The notes under the pieces were generated by a model. The model saw nothing but the letters and a program-made list of their open reading frames with translations, ran no database searches and had not been told where the DNA came from. A program made the position numbers and the translations under genes. From Muscardinus avellanarius (Eukaryota; Chordata; Mammalia; Rodentia; Gliridae), in contig OY726567.1 of NCBI GenBank assembly GCA_963383645.1, forward strand, positions 66,244,552-66,308,551: a DNA stretch of 64,000 nucleotides, in the 5' to 3' direction. Within the stretch, counting starts at the first letter, position 1; the number at the start of each line of letters is the position of its first letter. Positions 51,989 to 64,000 of the stretch are shown here, in pieces.

Positions 51989-52080
51989 GCTGAGTCAGCG
52001 TGGGGGGCCCAAGGCTGCGTCAGTGAGGGGAGAGCTGACGTAGCCCCCCCCAGACCAGCAGGGCCAGCCAAGGTGACTCA
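51989..52080 (+). promoter_or_regulatory. AP-1/MARE/CRE-like motif cluster upstream of IL11
   Basis: GCTGAGTCAGC (51989-51999, palindromic), TGCGTCAG at about 52016, TGACGTA (52036-52042) and TGACTCA (52074-52080) within 92 bp, about 2.4 kb upstream of IL11. Enhancer role is inferred. Flanks 51320-51985 and 52085-52260 have no recognised feature. Confidence 0.45.
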
Positions 52081-52261
52081 GGCCACCAGCCTGGGGGATG
52101 GACTGTGGACTGGCCTGAGGGGATGGGGGACTAGGCCTGGGGCCAGCCTTAGAGCAACCCCAGGGATCCGGAAATGCCAGCCCCTTTCATCCCTGGGGAT
52201 CTAGGAACGCACCCTCCCAGGGATCTGGAAATGCAATCACTTCCACCCCCAGGGATCCAGG

Positions 52262-53325
52262 AATTCTCCCCACTCCCAGACCCATGAGTACAGGACACTG
52301 CCCTCCTCCCTCAGACCTGGGAGTACAGGATGCTAGAATTCCTCCCTCAGACCCAGGGTCCAGGCCCCAACCCTCCTCCCTCAGACCCAGGAGTCCAGGC
52401 CCCATTCCTCCTCCCTCAGACCCAGGGTCCAGGCCCCAACCCTCCTCCTTCAAACTCATGGGTCCAGGTCCCAGCCCTCCTTCCTCAGACCCAGGGGTCT
52501 AGGTCCCAGTCCTCTTCCTTCAAACCCAGGAGTCCAGGACCCTAGCCCTCCTACCTCAGACCTGGGGGTCAATGTCCCAGCCCTCCTCCCTCAGACCCAG
52601 GGGTCCAGACCCCAGTCCTCCTCTTTCAAATGTAGGGATCCAGACTAGCCCTCCTCTGCCAGACACAGGGGTTCAAGCCCAGGCCTCCTCCTTTATACCT
52701 GGGGGTCTAGTCCCCAGCCCTCTTCCCTCAGATCCAGGGGTCCAGACCCCAGAGTCCTCCTCCCTGAGACCCATGGATCCAGACCCCAGTTTTTTCCCAT
52801 CAGACCCATGGGTCCTGGCCCCATCTACCTTCCCGAAGACCCAGGGGTCCAGACCTCAGTCATTCTCCCTCAAACCTGGGGGTCTAGACACCAGCCCTCT
52901 TCCCTCAAACCCAGTGGTCTGGGTCCCAGTCCTCTTCCATCAGACTGAGGGGTCCAGATGCCAGGCCTCCTCCCTCAGACCTAGGGGTCCAGGCCCTAGC
53001 TGTCCTCCCTCAGACCCAGAGGTCCAGGCCTTCCTCCCTCAGACCCAGGGGTTCAGGCCCAGCCTTCCTACCTCAGACCCAGGGGTTCAGGCCCCAGCCC
53101 ACCTCCCTCAGACCCAGAGGTCCAGGCCCAGTCCTCCTACCTCAGACCCAGAGGTCCAGGCCCAGCCCTCCTCCCTCAGACCCAGAGGTCCAGACCCCAG
53201 CCCCCCTCCCTCAGACCCAGTCCTCCTCCCTCAGACCCAGAGGTCCAGGCCCAGTCCCCTCCCTCATACCCAGAGGTCTAGACCCTAGCCCTCCTCCCTC
53301 AGACTCAGGGGTCCAGGCCCTAACT
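52262..53325 (+). repeat. Large MSR1-like minisatellite array
   Basis: About 30 units of 34-37 bp, core CTCCCTCAGACCCAGGGGTCC, moderately diverged. It produces open frames in all three plus frames (e.g. 52572-53288) that are not genes. Confidence 0.92.
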
Positions 53326-54344
53326 CTTGTTTGGAGATAGTTGGAAAACTTGGGGCCCTCCTGCACTCTGGGAGCTCCTTATGTAGGATGGTCACCAGTC
53401 TAGGTCAGGTCCTAGATCCTGGGCTGGTGCCATTTTTTGCTATTGCCTCGGACCTCACCCTGGAGGTTGTGGGGTCAGACTTCGTCCCCTCCGACCCCCA
53501 GTGTTTGAGACTTCTGAGTCTTCCCTGGGCAGGATGGGAACAAATTGGACCACTTCTGTTGTGAAAACAAGAGCAAGATGAGGGGGAGCGGAGGTGGGGG
53601 GACCCAGAGGTGGGGTTGGGGAATCCCAAGAACTGGCAGATGACAGAGACAAACAGAAATAGAGACAATACCACAAAGAACCAGAATGAGAAGACAGATG
53701 CAAGAGAAGATGGATGCTAGGGAGAGCAGCTTAGAGCTCCAAATCAGAGACTGAGGAGGAAACAGGGTCCGGGGGGCCCTTGGGGTGGTCACAGACACTG
53801 GGGGAGGCGCCCGTGTCTTGTGGGGGTTGGCGGGGAGGGGGGGTCTTTGCTAGTGTGCTGGCCCCTAGGTGGGGTTTGTGCTGGCTGGGTGTGATGTCAG
53901 CAGGTCCCAGGCTGTGTGTGTCCGTCTGTCTGTCCCTGGGGGGTCCTGTCTGGCCTCTGGGGGGTGACGGGGCAGTCCAGCCACAGAGGCAGCCTAAACC
54001 TGTCATTAGCGGTGAGGTTCATGACGGTGGGGGCCCCCCCAGTCTCAAGCCGCGGTCCAGGGCCGGGCAGCCCCGCCCCCCACCCCCTCCTTGATCCCTG
54101 AGGAATCCCGGGAATTGGGAAGTGGGTCCAGATGGTGTTGACACAGGAAATGGTCAGCAGCTGCCCAGCCTCAGCCCCACAACCCCTTTGACCTCCCACC
54201 CCCGGCCCCCTGCCAAGCCCCTCAACCTGTGTCATCTCTGACGGAGGCAGCTCAGGGCCCACTCAGCACCCACCAGGATGTTTACAGGAGATGCGGGTAT
54301 GACAGGGAGTTAGCCCCAAGCCTTCTAGGGAAATGAAATCTGGT

Positions 54345-54500
54345 CTTAGACCCTTCCTCCCTCAGACCCGGGGGTCCACAGCCTCACTCAGCCCTTCCTC
54401 CCTCAGACCCGGGGGTCCACAGCCTCACTCAGCCTTCCTCCCTCAGACCCGGGGGTCCAGGACCCAGCCCACTTCCCTCAGACCCAGGGGGTCCTGATCC
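54345..54500 (+). repeat. MSR1-like array, about four units
   Basis: Units CTTCCTCCCTCAGACCCGGG with CCACAGCCTCACTCAGC halves, a local variant amplified in place. Confidence 0.85.
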
Positions 54501-55033
54501 AGTCCCTCCCCGCTTAGATTCAGAATCCTGCGCCAAAGACAGACCTCCCTCAGGAACTGAGATTCCCTCCTCATTGTGCTGACCTTGGGACGGAGTAGTG
54601 GCCATATTCCCAGCCTCCCTCCCCAAACCGGCTTCTTCTCCTTGGAAGCCTAACCTCTTGACAACCTGTGGGAAGACAAAACGCACACCAACAACTCAAC
54701 AGTCTCTTTGATATCTGCCTTTTACATGTGGGGAAACTGAGTCTCAGGTGGGCTACGGGGCACCTAGAGCATGGTTCAACTAGCAGCCTCTGAGCAGCTG
54801 CCTTCCCTAGGCCTTCAAGGCTGGGCCAGTCCGATTTCTGGCCAAGGGTTCACTAAAGAGGAGGCGTGGTGCAGTCTGGGAGAAAAAAATCCCACCAGGG
54901 CTGGTAGAGACCAGGGTCCTCTCTACCAGGGATCCAGCCCCATGGCCCCACCCTCCTCCAGTCTCCTGGTTGCCAAGAAACCTTCCCTAACAATGGGGCT
55001 CAGTGAGACCCCTCTTCATACCCAGGCTCCTCT

Positions 55034-55064
55034 GGTTACTAAGGGGAAAGACACCTTAGTAACC
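55034..55064. other. Perfect 11-bp hairpin with X-box-like arms
   Basis: GGTTACTAAGG (55034-55044) and CCTTAGTAACC (55054-55064), loop 9 nt. Each arm has an RFX half-site-like GTTAC/GTAAC. Confidence 0.7.
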
Positions 55065-55289
55065 AAGTTTCCTAAGACTTGGCTACTTCCAGGCACTGGA
55101 AGGGAGGATTCTCTAGCAAGGCCTCAGTATCCTCACCCCCTTGGGAATCTGAGTTTATAAAGGGCAGGTCCGCGCCCCAGGCTCTTTCCTGGCTTCTCCT
55201 TCCATCTTGAGTCATTAAGGAGGCCTCCTAAAGACTGAAACCCCATGCCCACCCAGCTCTTCCCCCTGGACACTAAAGACCCCCCCCCC

Positions 55290-56680
55290 ACCTTGGTACT
55301 GGGGATTAAACCATGGGCACTCTAGAGTACCTCCGAGCTACACCTCCAGTGCTTTTTAAATTCTTATTAATTTATTTTTTGCAGTACTAGGGATGGAAGC
55401 CAGGGGAATTCTACTTCCAAGCTACACCCCCGGTCCTATTTTTTATTCTTTATTCTGAAACAGGGTCTCACTGAGTAGCTGAGGTTGGCCTTGAATTTGC
55501 GAGCCTCCTGTCTCAGCCTCCCAAGTACTGGCATTACAAGCATACACCACTACACCCGGTTGCCCTTTTTAAATTTTTTTATTTTTGGGGTACTGGGTTG
55601 GAATCCAGGAGCTTTCTGCCTCCAGGCTATACTCCCAGACTTATTTTATATTTTATTTGGAAACAGAATCTTACTAAGTTCCTGAGAGCCTCACTAAGTA
55701 GCTGAACCCTGCAATCTTCCTGTCTCAGCCTCCCAAGTACTGGGATTACAAGCGTGCGCCACCAGAACCAGCAAAATTTTTAAGTTAATATTTTGAGGAT
55801 TGAACTCAAGGGCATTCTACCTCTGAGCTATATCCTTATCCCTTTTTCTTTTTCTTTTTTTTTTTTTTTTCTTTTTTTGTGTTGGTCTGGGGATGGAACC
55901 CAGGGGCATTTGACCTCCTGGCTACACCCCCTGCCCTGGTGTGTGTGTGTGGGGGGGAGGGTACTGGGGGCGAAACCCAGAGGCTTTTTTTTTTTTTTTT
56001 TTTTGCGGGTCTGGGGATGGAACCCAGGGGCATTTGACCTCTGAGCTACACCCCCTGCCCTATTTTTTATTCTTTATTTTGAAACCGGGTCTCACTGAGT
56101 TGCAGAGGGCCTCACTAAGTAGCTGAGGCTGTCCGCGAACCGTGATCCTCCAGGTCTCAGCCTCCCGAATGCTGGGATTACAAGCGTGCGCCACCACGCC
56201 CGGCTAACCCAGAGGCTTTCTACCTCTGGGCTATACTCCCAGACGTATTTTTATATTTTATTTGGAAATAGGGTCTCACTAAGTTGCTGAGAGCCTCACT
56301 AAGTAGCTGAGGCTGGCTTCGAACCTGTGTGATCCTCCTGTCTCCACCTCCCAAGCGTGGGGATTACAAGCGTGTGCCACCACGCCTCATCCCTGCCCTG
56401 TTTTTTATTCTTTATTTTGCAACAGGGTCTAACTAAATTGCAGAGAGCCTCACTAAGTAGTTGAGGCTGCTGTCCGCAAACCACGATCCTCTAGTCTCAG
56501 CCTCCCGAATGCTGGAATTACAAGTGTGCGCCACCATGCCCAGCTTCTTTTTTTCTTATTTTCAAACAGGATCTCGATAGGTTACTGAGGCTATCCTCCG
56601 ACCTGCAATCCTCCTGTCTGAGCTTCCCAAGTACTGGGATTACAGACCTGCACTACCATGCCTTCACATACTTTATTTTT

Positions 56681-56717
<37 letters not shown>

Positions 56718-56900
56718 TGTGGTACTGAGGGTGGAACCCAGGGGCTTTTCTACCTCCAGGCTATATTCCCAGACCTATTTTATACTTTATTTGGAAACAG
56801 GGCCTCACTAAGTAGCTGAGGCTGGCTTTGAATCTGTACAATCCTCCTGTCTCAGCCTCCTAAGTACTGGGATTACAGGCCCCTGCCACCATCTCCCATT
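55290..56900 (-). mobile_element. Minus-strand SINE cluster
   Basis: Copies at about 55297-55350, 55382-55560, 55590-55770, 55793-55845 and 55880-55940. A copy at 56002-56205 is inserted inside another that begins about 55960 and continues 56206-56385: AACCCAGAGGCTTT is found on both sides, at about 55974 and 56206. Further copies lie at 56390-56545, 56550-56665 and 56715-56900. (GT)n at 55937-55952 and 56704-56721. Confidence 0.85.
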
Positions 56901-56952
56901 AGGAGTCCATTTCTAGGCCAGAGGGACCTTCTCACCAAGCCCTTGTTGACAG

Positions 56953-56966
56953 GACTCCCTGGCAAC
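56953..56966. promoter_or_regulatory. TMEM190: RFX X-box-like site in TMEM190 promoter
   Basis: GACTCCCTGGCAAC, with a perfect GGCAAC half, 102 bp before the start codon. RFX factors drive ciliary and testis genes (established); use here is inferred. Confidence 0.45.
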
Positions 56967-57067
56967 AGAACTTAGAATCTTGAGGCCAGGGGCCAGTGGG
57001 CGGGGCCAGCTGTTGCTGGGGTGATGTCCTTCAAGGCCTAGAGGCCCAAAGGGTCTGGGGAGGCAAC

Positions 57068-58905
<1,838 letters not shown>

Positions 58906-60250
58906 TTCTGAGAGCTGTAGGGAACGGGCTCAGTGTAAACCTGGGGCAGGGTCTGTGTGGGATGAGACTAGAAACCCCCTCAGAGAAAGTGGGGAGGATC
59001 TGAGTTGACAGGACCCTGAGCTGACTAGGGGAGCCGAGCCTGAGTGGAGGGGTTCCCAGCTGAGTGGTGGGGTCCTGAGCAGAGGGGGGCATAGGTACTG
59101 GGTCTGGAGTGACTTGAGCCTGGAAAGGGGGAGTTGGGAATGAGGGGTGCCTGAGCTGGGCAGGATGGGGCTCACACCGCCCTGGAAGTGTACCCTTAGC
59201 TCTGTTGCTGGAGGCCTGGTGGCTGACTGAAGTCCCCATCCCCGAGCCCCTCCGGTGCTGCTCGCCACTGAAGACTGGGCTGGGTGTCCCCCAGCAGAAG
59301 ACTTTGGCTCCCAGACTCCCCACCAGCCAGCCAAAATTTCCTTGGAAGTGTGCTGTGGTCCAAGACTCATCCTGCCCAGCCAGCCCTCCTCCCCTCCCTG
59401 GTCCCTGTGGTGTGGAATCTACACCAGCTGCACTCCACGTGTTTCCCAGTACATATCTCACAAGTCCAGTGTGTCCTTGTGTCTTCTTCTTGGACCCCAA
59501 CTATACAGGGAGGCCTGGGTGGAATGGGGGGCCAGGGCTTGAGATCACCTCCCCATTGCCCTCTGAAGGGCCAGCAAGGCTCCGGGCTCCTATATCCTCA
59601 GTGGCTCCAGATCCCCCAAGGGCTTCCAGTCCTGGAAGGAGACAAGCATCCCCTATCCCCCGCCCCAGCACAATTCTTCTTCCAGACAGGAAAGCAGCAC
59701 TGGAAGGCACAAAGCTATTTATCCAAGTGAGGAAAGGGGGGTGGGGACAGATGGGTGCACTGGTGGCCAGCTGATGTGGAGGGCAGCTGCACATCTCAGT
59801 CTGGTCCTTACTGGTGAGGTCGTCTGCAGGAGGAAGAGCGGGGTTAGTGACTGCTTCGGACCGCCCTCCTCCATCCCTTCACTTCCCAGGTCCCCTACCC
59901 AGTGGTGGGGGCAGGCAGGGAGCTGCACACACTTGCTTATTTGTCCCTCCCTTCCTGCAACCTCCCCGTGGGCTGCTGTGCCCCTAGGTGTACCGGTGTT
60001 CACTTAACTCATTGGAACTCACTGGTAGAACGGGAATGGGAGACAGGGAGAAGTGGAGAAAGGGAGAGACTAGGCAGAGAGACAGAGCAAGAGGGACCTG
60101 AGGAGACAGGAATGCAGGAAGACAGGCAGAGAGGGAGACGGGAGGAAGGGAGAAATAATCGTTGGGGTCCCACAGCCCATGTACTGTTTTGGTCTCAGAG
60201 GAAGAAGGGTGCATCTTTGGCTAGAACATGTCCCTCTGTCAAAATTTAAG
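58906..60250. other. Unassigned DNA downstream of TMEM190
   Basis: No exon recognised with confidence. TMEM238, the next gene in human, was not found. A minus-strand CTCTTCCTCCTGCAG acceptor-like site at plus about 59825-59840 precedes an open stretch, but no family match is apparent. 60010-60160 is purine-rich. Confidence 0.4.
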
Positions 60251-60254
60251 TTCT

Positions 60255-60845
60255 GAGCTGGGCGTGGTGGTGCACGCCTGTAATCCAGGTACTTGGGAGG
60301 GTGAGACAGGAGAGTGTGCAGGTTGGAAGACAGCCTTAATTAGCAACATAGTGAGAATCTTAGCAACCTAGTGAGACCCTGTTTCAAAACCAAAAATAAA
60401 GCCGGGCGTGGTGGCGCACACTTGTAATCCCAGTATTTGAGAGGCTGAGATAGGAGGATTGCACAGGTTCAAAGCCAGTCTCAGCTACTTAGTGAGGCTC
60501 TCAGCAACTTAGTGAGACCCTGTTTCCAAATAAATATATAAAATAGGTCTGGGGGTATAGCCCGGAGGTAGAAAAGCCCCTGGGTTCCATCCCCAGTACA
60601 AAAAAAAAAAAAAAAAAAAAATTCAAATTCTGTTCTCAGCCTGGCGTGGTTGTGCACGCTTGTAATCCCAGCATTTGGGAGGCTGAGATTGGAGGATCAC
60701 GGTTTGCAGACAGCCTCAGCTACTTAGTGAGACCCTGTTTCAAAATAAAGCATAAAAAAATGGGCAGGGGGCATAGCTCAGAGGTCAAATGCCCCTGGGT
60801 TCCATCCCCAGACCCGCAAAAAAATAAAATAAAATAAAAATAAAT
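60255..60845 (+). mobile_element. Plus-strand SINE cluster
   Basis: Left arm 60255-60395, dimer 60400-60620 with a poly(A), and dimer 60640-60845. Confidence 0.85.
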
Positions 60846-61090
60846 TATGTTCTCAAGTGTGGGCAGTACCCTTCCATATAAGGAGTAGTCCTTGTTTGGA
60901 CAGGCTTGCTTTCCTTGTGAGAAAAGCCTCCGCTTGAGTCCACCTGGCCGGAGGCTCCGGCAATGGAGTCCATTTGGGGATGGCAGCAGTGGACGTTGGA
61001 GCAACGTGAAGGATTTTCAGGCAATTTTAACTACAGATAGTTATTTCTGCATGATATCACCAATTTTACAGTAGCTCCTATTTCACCTAT
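60846..61090. other. Unassigned sequence
   Basis: About 245 bp with no recognised exon or repeat, ending at an (AC)n run (61090-61112). Confidence 0.4.
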
Positions 61091-61109
61091 ACACACACAC
61101 ACACACACA

Positions 61110-63005
61110 CATATTTTTTGGTACTGGGAATTGAACCCAGGGCCACTCTACCTTTGAGCTTTGAGCCACACCTCAGCCCTTTTTTGTACTGAGGATCAAA
61201 CCCAGAAGTGTTTTACCTTTACCTCCAAGCTAGACCCCCTGCCCTATTTTATTTTTTATGTTGAAACAGGGTCTCACTAAGTTGCTAAGGCTGGCCATAA
61301 ACCTGCAATTCTCCTGTCATAGCCTCCTAAGAACTGGGATTATATCCATGTGCCACCATGCTCAACCCTAAGGCTGGTCTTGAAATTCCGATCCTCCAGT
61401 CTCAGCCTCCCAAGTAATGGAATTATAAGTGGACACCACTACACCTGCCTTCTGTTTTATTTTTTTAAAGTTTTTTTTTGGTACTGGGGGTTGAACCGAG
61501 AGGCATTCTACTTCGAGCTATACCCTTAGCCCTATTTTTTTTTTTTTTTCCAGTACTAGGGATGGAACATAGGGGCATTCTACCTCTGAGCAACACCCCC
61601 AGCCCTATTTTTTAAATTATTTTTTTCTAATTTCTTTTTTTTCTTTTTTCTTTTTTGGTGGTACTGGGGTTCCTGGAAACCCTTCTACCTACGGGTTACA
61701 CCCCCAGACCTATTTTTATATTTTTTTTGTTTGGAAAAAGGGTCTCTTACGCCAGCACGGCTGGCTTTGAACCTGCGCGATCCTCCTGTCTCTGCCTCCC
61801 AAGCGTGGGGATTACAAGTGTGCGTCACCATGCCAGGCTTATTTTTTTCTAATTTCGAAACAGGGTCTCACACAGTTGCGAAGGGCCTCGCTTAGTAGCT
61901 GAGGCTGTCCGCAAACTGTGATCCTCCGTCTCAGCCTCCCGAATGCTGGGATTACAATACAAGTGTGTGCCACCATGCCCGGCTCCCAGCCCTATTTTTG
62001 TGTGTGTGTGTGTGTGTGTATGTGGTACTGGGGGTGGAACCCAGGGGCCTTCTACCTCTGGGCTATACTTCCAGACCTATTTTTTATTTATTTATTTTTT
62101 TTTGGTGGTACTAGGGGTGGAACCCAGGAGCTTTCTACCTCCAGGCTATACTCCCAGACCTATTTTATATTTTATTTGGAAACAGGGTCTCACTAAGTTG
62201 CTGATAGCCTCACTAAGTAGCTGAGGCTGGCTCCAAACCTGTGCAATTCTCCTGTCTCAGCCTCCCAAGTGCGGGGATTACAAGTGTGTTCCACCACACC
62301 TGGCCTCCCAGACCTATTTTATATTTTATTTGGAAACAGGGTATCACTAAGTTGCTGAGACCCTCACTAAGTAGCTGAGGCTGGCTTCAAACCTGTACAA
62401 TCCTCCTGTCTCAACCTCCCAAGTACTGGGATTACAAGCATGCGCCACCCGGCTCCAGCCCTATTTTTTAACTTTTATTTTGAAACAGGGTCTTGCTAGG
62501 TTGATGAGAACATCACTACTTGCTGAGACTTTCCTCAAACCTGTGATCCTCCTATTTCAGCCTCCTAAGTACTGGGATTATAAACATGTGCCACCATGTC
62601 TGGCTCCTTTTTTTTTGTACTGGGGATTGAACCCAGGGGTACTGTACCTCTGAGCTACACCCAGCCCTATTTTTTATTCTTAATTTTGAAACAAGGTCTC
62701 ACTGAGTTGCACAGGGCCTCACTAAGTAGCTGAGGCTGTCTGCGAACCACTATCCTACTGTCTCAGCCTCCCAAATGCTGGGATTACAAGCCTGTACCAC
62801 CATGCCCGGCTCCTTTTTTAAATGTGTGTGTGGGGGGGTACTGAGGGATTAGACCCAGACGTGTTCTACCTCTGAGCTACACCCCCAGCCCTTTCTATTT
62901 TGAACCAGGGTCTTGCTTAATTACCACGTCCTAGCCTGGAACCTATGATCCTCTGTCTCAGCCACACCGAGCACTGAGATTACAGGCATGCTTCACCATG
63001 CCTGG
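61110..63005 (-). mobile_element. Minus-strand SINE cluster
   Basis: Copies at about 61115-61175, 61180-61365, 61370-61450, 61480-61535, 61552-61610, 61657-61840 (variant right-arm subfamily), 61850-61985, 62020-62080, 62105-62305, 62305-62455, 62460-62605, 62615-62810 and 62835-63005. (GT)n at 62000-62020. Confidence 0.85.
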
Positions 63006-63009
63006 CTAG

Positions 63010-63665
63010 GGTTCAAGTCTTCCATGTGGGAAATAGATTCAGTCACTCATTCACCCACCCCTAAACCCAGTCACTCATCTGTCTACCTACCCACCAGTCC
63101 AAACAATCCATCCAAGCACCCATTCACAGTTCTACTCATCCAACCATATCCACTCATATTCACCCACCTACATCTTCCTGTTTAACCAATCCATACACTC
63201 ATCCATCCATTCAATCACATCTACCCATCCTCCACCAACCTATCCATCCACCATTCCATCCCTCCTCAACCAACTGATTAATCCCTCTATCCATCCACCC
63301 ATTCTCCATCAACCAACTATCCATTTACCATTCACCCCCATCAACCAATTCATTTACTGAACCTCCCACCCACCCATCCATCAACCAATCCATCCATATG
63401 CCATTCCATCCCCCATCAACCAATTTACCCATTAGACCTTCTATTCACCCCCACCCAACACCCCATCCATCCATTCGCTAACCCATCTACCCATCCATCC
63501 ATCCATCCATCCATCCATCCACACACCCATCTCATCTACCCACACATAAAGGAACTCACCCATTCACGCATCAACCCATCCACCTATCCAGCAACCACAT
63601 CTACTCATCCATCAACCAACTCTACACCCATCTTTCCTCCATCATCTACTAATTGACCCATCATT
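63010..63665. repeat. Degenerate (CCAT)n-type repeat array
   Basis: About 650 bp dominated by CCATCCAT, CACCCATC and CAACCAAT words with one perfect (ATCC)n run near 63490-63520. Strongly C/A/T-rich on plus, no G-rich units. Low-complexity tetranucleotide origin. Confidence 0.85.
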
Positions 63666-64000
63666 CTTTCCACCTACCTACCCAGTCACCAGCCTCTCCC
63701 AAGTTCATACTTTTTTGCTGGGCAATGTAAGGAACAACAACCCAGGTCTCACCCTCAGAAGACTCCCTGACACATAAGAGGGTCATCCAAGGACAACAGG
63801 GATAACTCGGGAAGACCAAGAGAAGGATAGAAAAGTTGAGCTGCCTCTTAATGGACAGGGGAAAGTTTTCTGGGTAGAGTGCAGATAACAAGGGCACTCC
63901 TGACACTGAGAAGGATGTGAACTCAGGCCGACTGGTGGGAAAGAGCTTGGCTGTGGACTGAGAGATGTCATTACTGCAGAAAGGAGAAGGGGAGTCAGAG
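63666..64000. other. Unassigned right edge
   Basis: Single-copy-looking sequence. No exon recognised; minus ORF 63661-63906 has no recognisable family features. Confidence 0.4.

Larger units (their letters stand above)
53325..55290. other. Intergenic DNA between IL11 and TMEM190
   Basis: Unassigned apart from a small MSR1-like block (54345-54500) and a perfect 11-bp-stem hairpin (55034-55064). 53800-54290 is GC-rich and could be regulatory, but no exon was recognised. Confidence 0.45.

Noticed and set aside
52572..53288. 238-codon ORF rich in PSLRPRGPDPSPP-type repeats
   Set aside because: Translation of the MSR1-like minisatellite, open in several frames. The same applies to 38260-38991.
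59719..59840. Possible minus-strand terminal exon after a CTCTTCCTCCTGCAG acceptor
   Set aside because: A good-looking acceptor, but the downstream peptide matched nothing I know and no partner exon was found.

Overview
This is a mammalian nuclear window, most likely from a squirrel-family rodent (Sciuridae: marmot, ground squirrel or tree squirrel). The species call rests on very dense dimeric SINEs of B1-dID type, with a 7SL/B1-like left half and a truncated ID (tRNA-Ala-like) right half, plus a few full ID copies and young L1 and ERV insertions. The genes are intron-containing, GT-AG spliced, and in the order of human 19q13.42: KMT5C (+), COX6B2 (-), GARIN5B/FAM71E2 (-), IL11 (-), TMEM190 (+). 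The species call is inference; the gene calls are firm because the exons join in phase to proteins of the expected length.

Layout. 1-19.3 kb: no gene seen. It is a mosaic of SINEs, microsatellites, two LTRs of one ERV family (4466-5294, 8740-9685), a third class I LTR with adjoining sequence (about 6480-7440), an ERV2-type solo LTR (14448-14885), a rearranged L1 (14951-17930) and old MIR and L1 remnants. 19.3-27.15 kb: KMT5C, with a CpG-rich promoter carrying six CCAAT boxes. 27.3-31.2 kb: SINEs and unassigned sequence. 31.27-33 kb: COX6B2. 33.4-36.3 kb: SINEs. 36.4-41.95 kb: GARIN5B, nine coding exons. 42.4-44.2 kb: SINEs and an old repeat. 44.4-49.7 kb: IL11, five exons, AU-rich 3' UTR, CpG island, TATA box and AP-1 site. 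49.8-57 kb: intergenic, with an AP-1/CRE cluster, a large MSR1-like minisatellite and SINEs. 57.07-58.7 kb: TMEM190, five exons with a minisatellite in intron 2. 58.7-64 kb: SINEs, unassigned sequence and a degenerate (CCAT)n array.

The genes are not a pathway. KMT5C is an H4K20 methyltransferase and IL11 a gp130-family cytokine. COX6B2, GARIN5B and TMEM190 are known from other mammals mainly as testis or sperm genes, so IL11 sits inside a testis-expressed neighbourhood.

The most unusual items are: a SINE split first by an ERV2 solo LTR and then by an L1, with target duplications readable for both; that L1 itself, which has 5' UTR, ORF1 and 3' UTR in sense but an antisense piece of L1 ORF2 in the middle; a family of 34-37 bp MSR1-like minisatellites scattered over 20 kb; and a SINE subfamily with an altered B-box region and internal deletion.
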